Assembly: GCF_963576615.1 (NCBI RefSeq)
Contig: NC_088714.1
Location: 26,904,558 to 26,968,557, forward strand
Source of the DNA: Watersipora subatra
Lineage: Eukaryota; Bryozoa; Gymnolaemata; Cheilostomatida; Watersiporidae
DNA: 64,000 bases
Direction of reading: 5' to 3'
In this document: positions 12,338 through 22,900 of the stretch, in pieces
How the letters are laid out: the number at the start of each line of letters is the position of its first letter
How positions within the stretch are numbered: the stretch's first letter is position 1
Translations under genes and position numbers: made by a program
The notes under the pieces: generated by a model
Seen by the model: only the letters and a program-made list of their open reading frames with translations
What the model was told of the DNA's origin: nothing
Database searches by the model: none

Positions 12338-15300
12338 CATTCTGATTCTGATTCTGATTAAAAAGAGTCTCGAGACCTCAAAAGGAGGAAGTGGAGACCG
12401 TTTGCATAGATTGTATAAGAATAAAAATTTATCTATTTGAACAAGTGAATTTAAAACATCAATTAATAAAACTTTCCTGTTCTAATGATCTCCCAATCTA
12501 ATATCCCGAGAAGTTCGTGGAATGAAGCTATTAAAATATGTGTTTGTGTTGCAGGCGATTGCCTTTGGAGCGTTTGACCGAGATGATCTGGTGTCATACT
12601 GGTGTGGTTGGGACATTAAAAAATTAAAACTTTCAATTAGCGCTGAGTGTGTGCTATTAGATAAAATGTTTATTAAAAGGTTGAGTCTTGCTCGTTTTCT
12701 TCTGATCTCTAAAGCTTCCAACTGGATATTCTCTCGAGCTTCCGTTACGCTAGCAACTCCTTTCAAATTACATATAAATCTCACGGCTCTTCTTTGTATA
12801 AATTCAATTTGAGATATGTGTTTGACTAAAAAAGGGTCCCAGACCTCACAAGCGTACTCCAAGGCGGGTCTACATAGAGTCAAATATGCGATTTTCTTTA
12901 CTTTATTAGGAGCATTAAAAAGAACCCGTTTTATCATTCCCAAGGTTTGTAATGCTTTGGTACAAATCGATGTTATATGATGGTCCCAGCTCAATGTATT
13001 TGTAATAATCACGCCCAAATATTTAAAGCTATCCACAACTTCCAGATTGGTATTATAAAGGTTGTACTCAGCTGGGACGCCAGAGTCTGACGTGAAATTA
13101 AAATTTACAATTTGACACTTTGTTACATTAAAAATCATTTTGGACTCAGAGGCCCAATTTTCCAAGGCAGTGAGGTCAGACTGAAAATTTATGCAATCAT
13201 GGTGATTATCAATTCGACTGTACAGAAGAGCGTCATCAGCAAACAGTCTGATGGTGGAGTGTTTTAAAACTGATCCGACCTTGTCAATATATATTAAAAA
13301 GAGTGTGGGCCCCAAAACGGAGCCCTGCGGCACTCCAGAGTGGACTTTTAAGGGTGCTGATGCATGACCGTTTATAATAACTTTTTGAAATCGGTTGCTT
13401 AAAAAATTTTGAATCCAATAAACAATCGAATGATGGACCCCAGCACCTAAAAGTTTAACTATAAGCAGAGAATGTGATACCTTATCAAAGGCCTTCGAAA
13501 AGTCAAGAACTGCAGCGTGTATTTGCTGATTTTCATTATTTGCATCCATAAGATCATGGACAACAGTGACCAGTTGAGTGGTACACGACAGTCCATGCCT
13601 AAAGCCGTGCTGGTGCGAGGAAAGATTTAGGCTCTTATTGATATAGCTCAAAATGATGTGTTCAAGCATCTTGCACGCTATTGATGTTAGTGAGACAGGG
13701 CGATAATTTCCGGCGAGAGTCTTATCGCCTTTTTTATAAACTGGTGTGACATTGGCTAATTTCCATGCAGAAGGTAAACTTCCGGTATTTAAAGAGTATT
13801 GGTAAACCAGTGTGAGCATTGCTGACACTGTGCTGACGTCAACCATGAAGTCCTCTTTTCTTAAGCCGTCGGGCCCAGGGGCTTTGCCCTTTACAAGACC
13901 TACGATCATTTTCTCCACGCCCTCACAAGTGACTATTATTGGACTGGTGCTGGTATCCGGTAAATCGTATTCAGGAAAAAATTCATCTGCCTTTGTGAAA
14001 ACACTTTGAAAAAACATGTTAAAATTATTAACCATCTCCGACTCTGATTGCATATTAGCTAGTAGGGCGGAGGGGCTGTTCTTGCGACCCTGAGTGCGCC
14101 TCATAAAAGAGAAAAAAGGTTTGCTTATGCCAGCCCGGAGTGGTTCGTACAAAACTCGATTATAATAATCCTGCTCAATTTTGCGAAACATCTTTTTATT
14201 TTCGCGTCTCATAATTTTGTATTCGGCCATCAAGTCAGGAGAGTGTGTTTTTTTAAACTTATTGTATAGTTTTCGTTGTTTGCACACAGCCTTACGTGCC
14301 TGAGAGTTGAACCATACTGGTTCCCTGTTATTTCGTTGTTTTATTGTCTTTTTAGGAACAAAATCACTGACAGCAGATTTAACGGCTTTCTCAAAAATAT
14401 TCCACAATTGGTCAATATTGTGTCCTGTTTTTATCGCGTCCTTGATGTCCTCCAAAGCTTGAAGTAAAAATTTCCTGATTGCCATGGTATCTGCTTTTTC
14501 ATATACAAAATAAAAATCTTTGCTAGCTACCTTGTCAGTTTTTGATATGTTGAGCTCAACTTCTACTAAAAAATGATCACTCAGACCAGGTTCCACAACC
14601 TCAACTCTTTCAATAAATTCTGAGTCCGATGTTAAGACCAAGTCTAAAATATTTCCTTTAAAATGTGTCGGCCTATTGACCATTTGTCTAAGATTACACT
14701 CCGCCAAGCAGTTCAAAAAAAATTGATGACAACCTTTATTGTTTGAGCTTATTTTTGTCGAATAAGACTCCCAATCAATATCGGGAAAATTAAAATCACC
14801 CATGACTAATATCTGTGACAACGGAAAATGTGAGAAAACAAACTCAAAAAGCTGACTCAGGCCTTCAACAGATCTAGATGAGTTCCCGGGTGGCACATAT
14901 ACGCATACGATGACCAAGTCTAGAATAAAAATAGATTGCTTGGGTATGTGCACTGCGACAACTTCAACAGGGTATATCGACAAACTCAAAGGAATCAATC
15001 TCGAATCAATTTCCGAATTTACTGCCACCAAGACTCCACCACCATGAAGATTTCGATCTTGTCTATATATTTGCTTATCAGTGTGGAAAAGTATTAAATT
15101 ATCATCAATTGAGCTGTCCAAGTGAGTCTCTGTTAAACAAAGAATATCATGCTGGTAAGACATAACCTGAATCTCGTTTATTTTCCCCTTAACCGATCTG
15201 CAATTCGCTAACACTACAGTTATTTTCTCACTTCCACGATTTCCCTGTTTTTGATTTTGAAAGTTTTGGTTGGTTCATGCAATTTAATTTTAGCCATCGC

Positions 15301-15500
15301 GCACTACGCAAGTTACTTCAAAAGTAGTATTCTGTTTGTCAGATATACCAGTGCTGAACATTTGATGTTGCAGTTTTTTTTTATTGAAAAGAACCTTTTT
15401 AATAAAATTAGGTTGCATATAGTAAGCAAATGCCTGTTTGCTTCGTTGCCTTCAATTTTAACTAGGTCACCTCGTATATCGGCTTCTTGAAACTAGCAGC
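12338..15500 (-). mobile_element. Non-LTR retrotransposon (CR1/jockey-like)
   Basis: The 3' end on the minus strand is a short tandem repeat ('tctgattctgattctgatta' on the plus strand, 12341-12360), the microsatellite-type 3' terminus common in the CR1/L2/jockey group, without a poly-A tail. The body is the long ORF at 12482-15214. Upstream, to about 15500, the minus strand carries only a short coding-like stretch, so ORF1 and the 5' end seem truncated. No flanking target duplication could be assigned. Confidence 0.8.
12482..15214 (-). CDS. Endonuclease/reverse transcriptase polyprotein
   Basis: 910 codons without a stop; the frame stays open upstream to about 15274. Domains in order: APE-type endonuclease, residues 1-225 (TETHLD at 29-34, GDFN at 139-142, SDH at 212-214); reverse transcriptase, about 430-700 (KGKAPGPDG at 442-450, NYRPVSL at 503-509, DFSKAFD at 571-577, GVPQGSVLGP at 627-636, FADD at 658-661, the catalytic YADD-type box); then a C-terminal region with KYLGVIIT and IQRRAVRFI typical of this class. 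It is the enzyme for target-primed reverse transcription of the element. The last few residues (after SFIPRTSRD) look out of frame: the conserved ending seems to continue one frame over. The domain set is otherwise intact, so insertion may be fairly recent. The clade assignment within the CR1/jockey group is by general resemblance only. Confidence 0.92.
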   Translation of the reverse strand: MLANCRSVKGKINEIQVMSYQHDILCLTETHLDSSIDDNLILFHTDKQIYRQDRNLHGGGVLVAVNSEIDSRLIPLSLSIYPVEVVAVHIPKQSIFILDLVIVCVYVPPGNSSRSVEGLSQLFEFVFSHFPLSQILVMGDFNFPDIDWESYSTKISSNNKGCHQFFLNCLAECNLRQMVNRPTHFKGNILDLVLTSDSEFIERVEVVEPGLSDHFLVEVELNISKTDKVASKDFYFVYEKADTMAIRKFLLQALEDIKDAIKTGHNIDQLWNIFEKAVKSAVSDFVPKKTIKQRNNREPVWFNSQARKAVCKQRKLYNKFKKTHSPDLMAEYKIMRRENKKMFRKIEQDYYNRVLYEPLRAGISKPFFSFMRRTQGRKNSPSALLANMQSESEMVNNFNMFFQSVFTKADEFFPEYDLPDTSTSPIIVTCEGVEKMIVGLVKGKAPGPDGLRKEDFMVDVSTVSAMLTLVYQYSLNTGSLPSAWKLANVTPVYKKGDKTLAGNYRPVSLTSIACKMLEHIILSYINKSLNLSSHQHGFRHGLSCTTQLVTVVHDLMDANNENQQIHAAVLDFSKAFDKVSHSLLIVKLLGAGVHHSIVYWIQNFLSNRFQKVIINGHASAPLKVHSGVPQGSVLGPTLFLIYIDKVGSVLKHSTIRLFADDALLYSRIDNHHDCINFQSDLTALENWASESKMIFNVTKCQIVNFNFTSDSGVPAEYNLYNTNLEVVDSFKYLGVIITNTLSWDHHITSICTKALQTLGMIKRVLFNAPNKVKKIAYLTLCRPALEYACEVWDPFLVKHISQIEFIQRRAVRFICNLKGVASVTEARENIQLEALEIRRKRARLNLLINILSNSTHSALIESFNFLMSQPHQYDTRSSRSNAPKAIACNTNTYFNSFIPRTSRDIRLGDH

Positions 15501-17280
15501 CGTAGAACTAGTCATCTACAGAGATGCTAGGGTGGTTATTTTTAATTGAAATTTTTGTTTTGAGTAAAACTAACAATGAAAACTACTTTAGACACTCACT
15601 AAATGGCACAAAAAATAGGATAGCACTAATCATGATGGTGAGAGTTCAATAAAAACAATGATATAGAATAATCTGAGAAGAATCAAGACCAAAAATTCTA
15701 ACTCACAGAAGTACACAAATCTGTCAAACTCTTTAAAATAGTTTCTTTCAAAATCCTATTTAAAGCCATTTTTAACAACTCTTGTATTCAAATTGAAAAA
15801 AGGGAAATTTAGGTCAATATGTCCCTATCTCTCCTACACATGCATGTTTTCTTTTATTTTAATTTCTCAACTACAGCTTACTAAATTAGACTTTATGTAC
15901 TATTATGACTTTATGTTTGTTATACAAGAACATTGAGCTGTTTTATTAGCTAGCAGTATAAGTGACCGCTATTGACTAATTTAGTTATATTCTTGAACCC
16001 ATGTTTGGATAAAACGTAATGAGTGCACATATTGCTTCAATCATTTTATGGAATTAACCAGTCATATTGTGATTAGACATTAACAAGTTTTGTTAGTGCA
16101 TAAACTACGAGCTTACTTAGTTTTGTTGCTGGTTGCTTTGGCCAAATTTTGTTGTTAGATAGTTAATGCTGCTCTGGCGAAGGTTGAGGACTTGGGGTTC
16201 AATCTCTGTTTAGGGTTATCTTTTTGTGGATATCTATTTTATCAACTATACTCGTGGTACTGGCAAAAGTAATGCTCTTAGATTTTGGTAAATAGAATGG
16301 GCTGTGTACAACTCTATGAAATTGCAGTGTTAGAAGCTTCTCGTAATTTCTTACTGCAAGATTGACTTGAAAGTCATGAATTAATTTTTTAATAGAAATC
16401 ATGATATTTTGATTTTTTCACAATTTTGCAAAAATCTGTGTTTTTTGACAAATGATTTTGTTTTGATGTGGTTAAAAAATCTGTAAACACTCCTTTGTCA
16501 TGAATTAGCCTGTGTGATGTGGATAATTGACTGTATGTGTAGTACAATGCTATAGAAGGACATTTGAAGTAGGATCTATGAGTTTATTTGGATAAACCTC
16601 AAAGTGGGATTAATTGTGAGGTAGCAACTGTAATTGGTACAGTTTTCTCTCACTACTCTGTTTAATAAATGACATCAAACTTTTTACTGCAATCAACTCA
16701 AGTGCAAGCATTGCAAGCGGTTCTCCACCTTTGGTTTTGCTCATTCAAAATTAAGAAACTGGCTAAGTGATAAAAAATCGACAAACTGGTTCATGTGTTT
16801 ATACTTCACATGATCAACCGCATCGATCACACAAAGAAGAATGTGCTCAAATATCTTATAGTGTCTGTTATGCCTTTGGCTTTCTCTTGTACTTTGTATG
16901 AAACTGCTATTATAAGCTCTACTCCGCTAGCTTATATGTAGTTTGCCCGCTATCATTTTATATGGATGTTGAATGCAAGAAATATAAGAAGTTGTCAAAG
17001 TTAGGATTGAAGTCACTAATATTGAAAAGTGGGTTCATCAGCATTGTGATATGCAATGCAATTCACAAACAATTTGCATGAGGAAAAATAAGCGATAAAT
17101 GAAAATTTATCATAAAAATCAATTTAAATAAAGATTTGATTTTTTCAAAAGAATTATGACTTTTCCAACCCTGTCTCATTGCACGAATCAGAGGATTCAT
17201 ATTTCTAACTATGGTAATCCACGCTTGACGATTTTAATCCTTTACATATTTTCATTTCTGTTTTGTTGTTTATATTCTAG
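15501..17280. other. Spacer, nothing recognised
   Basis: AT-rich sequence without a convincing ORF, repeat array or RNA gene. A good pyrimidine tract (17260-17280) ends it just before the possible exon at 17281. Confidence 0.5.
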
Positions 17281-17532
17281 AGCATCGATGGACATGTGAT
17301 GTGAAGTGGACGATGCCATTATGCATTATACTAGTATGGGTACTCGCTTCGACTGGTCTTGCTAAAGTCGACAAAGATATGAGGAGAAAGCTGATGATCG
17401 CCAGTGTTGGCTTCTCCGTATTTATGTCGCTGCTAGTCGTGCATTTTTTGGGGATGCCATACACCTGGCTGCGGTTTCTACGTAAGAGCGATCTCAATGA
17501 CACCGATATGCCTCTCACTTCTACACCATCAG
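17281..17532 (+). CDS. Possible exon of an unrecognised membrane protein
   Basis: A pyrimidine-rich acceptor ('gtttatattctag') opens a frame of about 84 residues before a weak donor ('atcag|gttgtt', 17533); the frame itself runs on to a stop at 17606. It encodes two hydrophobic segments (PLCIILVWVLASTGLA and ASVGFSVFMSLLVVHFLGM) joined by a basic stretch (KVDKDMRRK), then a polar tail (RKSDLNDTDMPLTSTPS) like the cytoplasmic end of a multi-pass protein. An alternative strong donor lies at 17482 ('ctac|gtaaga'). Neither donor's phase joins the sulfotransferase exon at 19670 without hitting a stop, so it probably belongs to another transcript. I do not recognise the family; it could also be a chance ORF. 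Confidence 0.35.
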
Positions 17533-17899
17533 GTTGTTATCACAATTTAATCTTTGAATCTAAGATATTGATTATAGAATTCATGAAATCAGGCTTTGAT
17601 ACGTAAGCTGAAACCTTCAGGTAGTTTTCAATCACATAAATTACCAAAGCATCTCAGCACTAATAATTTAATCTAAAATTTAATTGGAAAATGTGCCCAT
17701 TTGCTGCTTTATATGGTCATTAGGTGTCAGACAAGAGACTTTGACAGTTGAGACTTTTTCAAATCGCTCTCAAAATTGGTATTTTCTCAGTTGTATAAGA
17801 TAATGTAGGTTTTTAAATTACAAAGAAATGTATTTGTCTACTATTAATAGCCCAAAGTATTTAACAAAAAATCACCTGCGAATTCTTTTGTACCTTGGC

Positions 17900-18115
17900 A
17901 GTTCGATGGGCCTCAAGAGATCATCAGGTTTTTCAATAAGTGTATATGCACAATGATTCTAAAGTCTTAGAAGGTAAATGGTTGACGCAGTGGGTAGGGT
18001 GATGGGTGTCACTGGTTCGAATCCCACACAATGCAATTTTTTCCAACCTCCAAAAATGGTTGTGGAGTGGCACAACTCTTACTATAGCAAATATATATAA
18101 TAGTAAAGATTTTAA
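17900..18115 (+). repeat. tRNA-derived SINE, best B box in the window
   Basis: Head with 'agatcatcagg' and 'gcacaatgattctaaa', tRNA-like part with a perfect B box 'ggttcgaatcc' (18013-18023) and an A-box-like 'gttgacgcagtgggt', then the family tail 'gcacaactcttactatagca'. The tRNA part lacks a convincing cloverleaf, so this is not a tRNA gene. Confidence 0.65.
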
Positions 18116-19669
18116 CAATTTAATGTTTGCTAGTAATCAGTTTTTACAATTTATTTTTAATTTAAATTTTCATTTATTGAATTTTTTTCATCCAGCACAT
18201 TTATATGAATGAGCACAACACGCTAGCTGGAATAAAAACCAAATATCACTCACCATAGTTAATTTTTTTAAATATTATTATTTCAACTGTTTAATGATCC
18301 TTTGGAAGATCAATTCTTCGAAAAATCTGATATCATATAAAAAGGCTCTTCGTTATGTTAAAGCTTCATAGTTTTCACACATCAAAGGGAAGACGAGTCT
18401 TCAAACAGGCCAAAGCGGTGAATAGCAATGAATACGCTACCTGTCCATGGTCTTATGAGTCAGCCTAGCTCTTGTTTCTTTTCTATAAATTATAAGTTAT
18501 ATATCGTCTAACCTCTTCATACTATCACCTCAACTTACAAATTGTTTAGCATGTGATGTAATTTATGAGCAAATGTTAGACCCCATGTTAGGAAAACCCA
18601 CCTCACCCACACCAAACCTCTTTTCGAATCATCATCCATACTATCTATCAGTTCACTATACTCATACCGCATTATACTTTTAGCCCATCGTGAATTCTAT
18701 TGTAATTACATCCCTCGCACAATATCTCAAACTCGATTGTCAAATTCCTGTCTAAATCTTCCATGATTTTCTTCCCGTGCAGGCCATCGCAGGGTGGATG
18801 TCCAATAGGCTATTGAATGGAACCAACTCTCTAATACTATAGAAAAACATAAAGAAGGTGGCCAGTTTAAAAAAAAACTTAAATTACATTTTTTAGCAAG
18901 TGAATAAAACCTAATTACCCATAAAAATTGACCTTGATTACGCCATGACGACAAGCTCGACACCGTGATTAGCTATGCTAATGTGTATTATGGGCTTCAT
19001 CACTCTTCCAGCTTTTTTCTTTTGTTTAATTACTATTGCTGATGAAAATAAATCAAAAATCAAATCCATGCATGAAGTAACTTCTGACGCGTAAAAATTA
19101 TTGAGAGTTGCTCTATGCTCTAAACATTGCAGTTTTACAAGTGGAAATGAAGAGGAAAAGTAAAGAATTAAATTAAGGAATTAAGAATTAAGGAAAGAAT
19201 TGGAAAAGTAAAGATTAAAAACTAAATGTAAAAATAAGATAAAATAACAAAATATATGTAAGCTAAGCTAGTTTAACTTTTCTCATATCCAAAGAGTAAG
19301 GTACTCTTCGTCACCATCTCTACTATTGAATTTATGCATTGCCTGCATTTCCTCTCACGTGTCTTTCTGCTATGGTCACAATATAAACATCTTTTTATCA
19401 ATTATTACTTTATTTATTTAGTTTTTTACAAGTAATTTAATTAAATACAAACTGCTTTCAATAGGCCATTGAATTTAGCTGACTGCATTAACAGAGATAG
19501 TGACATGTTTGTTCTTGTCAAAAAACTCAACCTGAAAGTGGTATGTTTATCTGCACCACCCAAGGTTCTGGCAGCAAATGCCTGATGACTTTTTGGCATA
19601 AATAACATTTGACAAAAATACTATGAGTTTTTCATGGCTCCGCACGTTCTGCTTTTTGTTCTGATTTAG
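18116..19669. other. Spacer with a possible non-LTR 3' remnant
   Basis: At about 18640-18900 the plus strand reads in broken frames like the C-terminus of a CR1-type ORF (EFYCNYIPRTI, AIEWNQLSNTI, GQFKKKLKLHFL). It is followed near 19040-19065 by an A-rich, 'aaatc'-containing tail. The rest holds nothing recognised. The first exon of the sulfotransferase gene must lie in this spacer or further upstream but was not found. Confidence 0.35.
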
Positions 19670-19988
19670 ATTGTGTTTAATTTGTGTTGTTGTATTGTAT
19701 GTTCAACTCAATTATTTTGTTGCTAAGCAACCATTGTCTATTGTAGAAGAGGTGATTTATCCTTCACAGCAGCTGAGGCACCCTGCGGCACATATCGCTT
19801 ACATAAAAACTCACAAAACTGGAAGCTCTACGATCTGGTCTATTCTGGTCACATACGCCCTTGAAAACAACCTAACCATTGCCATCCCCGCCACAAGGCA
19901 AGGCAACAAACTTGGTTGGCCGAAGTCATTTACACCTGCTGACGCGGTGCCTCCGAAACCTGATTTGCTATGCTACCACAGCAGGTGG
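19670..19988 (+). CDS. GAL3ST: GAL3ST-like exon with signal anchor and PAPS loop
   Basis: Starts after 'ttctgatttag' with one base completing an upstream codon. It encodes the membrane anchor, a short stem (LSIVEEVIYPSQQ), the PAPS-binding KTHKTGSST and a TRQGNKLGWP segment. The end at 19988 is chosen for frame; 19984 is the consensus-stronger alternative. Confidence 0.75.
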
Positions 19989-22900
19989 GTATTACGTGTT
20001 GTTAGACTTTCTGTTATTAGAGGGTACGTGATTGGGTGCACATGAGCCACCATGTTTCCATGACCCACATGATGCGCAAGCTAGAACCAATCCACAAGAG
20101 ATCCGCATCGGCAAAAATGCGAAAGTTAGCAAGTTTTGCTATTCGCAATTCATCGATTGTTTCATGCTTGCGGATGATGGAAACGACGCTTGCGAATGAT
20201 GTGCAATAAAATATCGCGCAGGCTATTCCATTTTAAACATTTTCACACGTCAGTCGGTTTTATTTCGATTTTAGCAATTCCGATTTCACTAATGTTGGAG
20301 TGCCTCTGAGCGTGACAAGACTGCGTCACTATTTATTGACCTGTGGGGTCAATAATTAGCGACGCAGTCTAGTCTTTTTACCGAAAGCTAGCATTAAATG
20401 CTGCACATCTTGTGAATGTCCATTGAAACGATTATTTTGCACGGTAACTCAACGTGCGCACAACTCCAAATGCACATCATGCGTGTCATGGAAACATAGT
20501 GAACGTTAGGACTTTGATTAAGTATCCCCCTTAGTTTTAGGAGGATTAAGTAATAACGGGTCGGTGTACTATTATATTACGCCAGTACCCTGGCAGTCTA
20601 GTTTGCTGGAGGATATCATTAGGTGTAATAGTTATATGTACAATAATTCTAAAATTACAGTTGATTGGTGCAGTTGTTCAAATATCGGTCTACAAAGCGA
20701 TCTTCTAGCCTTATCTCTAACAGAGGGACAGTAAAGATTATCCCACGACCAAACACGAGCGAAGCGATTGGTTTGGGAGATTTATGATAAATGCACATGT
20801 GCAAACAACTCCCGAAAAATTATCCATTAACGGCCGTCACCAAACCCTTGTAACGAAATCTTATCAACAAATTTAACTATTTTTCTGTAAAGTTGTTTAA
20901 GTATAATAATGATACAAAACACATAAAAACCTATTTAAATATGTTACCAAGCCTTTGAAAGGTTATCGCAAATTCCTAAAACTAACCCATCTGATCGGAT
21001 TATACATAAATAGACAGATTTATTTGGCCGAAAATCGTTATTAAAACTTGCTAAGCCTCACTTTTATTAAAGTTAAGACCGGAAATTAAAACGCCGAGCG
21101 ACAGAGAATAGAACGATTAAGTCGTACGCATTTCACGAAAAAAATAACGTGCACATTTCACCAGTCTATAGCATTGTCGAATTGCCGAAGGTTTCTGTAA
21201 CTAACGTAGGAGTACTGAATCGTTTCATTTTTGCCGATTTCAAAATAGCTGAGTACTTTGGTATTCTAACTGATGTCCAACGCAGTGTAAGTAAAGGAAA
21301 TGACAATGATATTTTTTCTAACGGTTATGAGATTATTACAATAATCAATTATAAGTTTGGATGACTACAGAACAATGACTACGTAGTACAGATTTTCTAA
21401 AAATCTATATAAATATCACAACTTCTTGATATTGTTATCTATGACGTTTTGAAATGTAAGCAAAATTGTGCATTGGTTTTATATTATTACTATATTAATA
21501 ATATTGGTTATTCTAATAATATCAGTGCATTTTACTTCTAATATTTGCCAATATTGCATTTCTCCTATTGCAGGGGGAGAGATATAAACATATAATATTT
21601 CCCTTTCATTATTACTATTTGTTATATATAATAACACCCACACCCAGTACATTACAGCTACCATTGCAGTTATCCTATTGCAGTGCCATTTGACTGCTAA
21701 TATTGCATTTATCAACCATCAGTACCCTTTTTTTCCAATATCACTTTGGTCGTGGGCTGTATGACAGTGGAATTTCTAGTAGTTAAGATTGTAGCGCTGC
21801 CAAAAGTAGAGTGAGTACGCAAGAGCTGTAAAAGGCTAACTGCTTTGCTTTACCGCCTATTATATGTACTAGTAAATAGGTCAGGAGATCGTGTGAGATC
21901 ATGAGGTGAATTAGCTAACTGTACAACTATTCGGCAATGGGGCAAGGCAATCAATCGGTGCAGGTGTGAGAGCGTCGGTATTCCAAGCTGAAAGTTGTGA
22001 GTTCTTATCCCGTTGAAAGTAATCTTTTTTTTCATCTTCAAGTTTGTCTTCAGAGTTCAGATGGATGGACACAACTCTTATTATTGTAAATATGATGTTT
22101 TAGTGTTGGGGAGTCCGCTCTATTTCTTGTGCCAAGTAATACAATATCTGGCTAATCCTGAAAGTTAGCATCATATCATCAACATTTACTAGTCATGTAG
22201 GCTCTGTTGATAATGAATAACTGCCTGCATGGTCTGATGCTTCATTAAATGTCACATTTATGGATATAGTCTAAGTGAATGCTTATACCATACCCCATAG
22301 ACGGTATAAGCATTCATTTAGATATTATACCATATATGGGGATATATACAGTATAATATCTAGTATTTATTATAAAGTAATGAAAAAGTAATTATGCCAA
22401 AGTATCAAAAAATATCTACTAGATATTAACATAGGTAGATTTTTTATTTATTTTGGTTTGCTCGCCCTTCTAGGATATACGTAAGGAATCGCAAGGCACC
22501 TTGAGACAGAAGAGCAGAAGATGCTTGTAAACATTGTTTCATAAATTGGTTTTCTTCTAACTGGTTTAGCTGCTTCCAGCACTTAGCTGACTTTAGCTGC
22601 TGTTCACTCAGGAAGAGACAAAGAAACGAATACAATTCACTGACTCCCTGTTACAGGTCAGCATCACTTTGCTTGTAGATTCTCGAGTGCTATGCTTGAC
22701 TACATGCCAGAGGACACAATATACCTTTCCTCGGTGAGAGACCCAGCCACTCAGCTACTCTCCGCCTATCAGTACTTCGGAGCATCTTCTTGTTTCAACA
22801 TGTCCTTCACCGAGTTTCTGGACAGGCCTAGCAAAACGGCATCCTTCGTAGGTCGCTGCTCCGAATATTACAAGTGGTGGCTGATGAATGGCCAGATGTA

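Noticed and set aside
17990-18035. tRNA gene suggested by a perfect B box
   Set aside because: No matching acceptor or anticodon stems, and the sequence continues into the common SINE tail.
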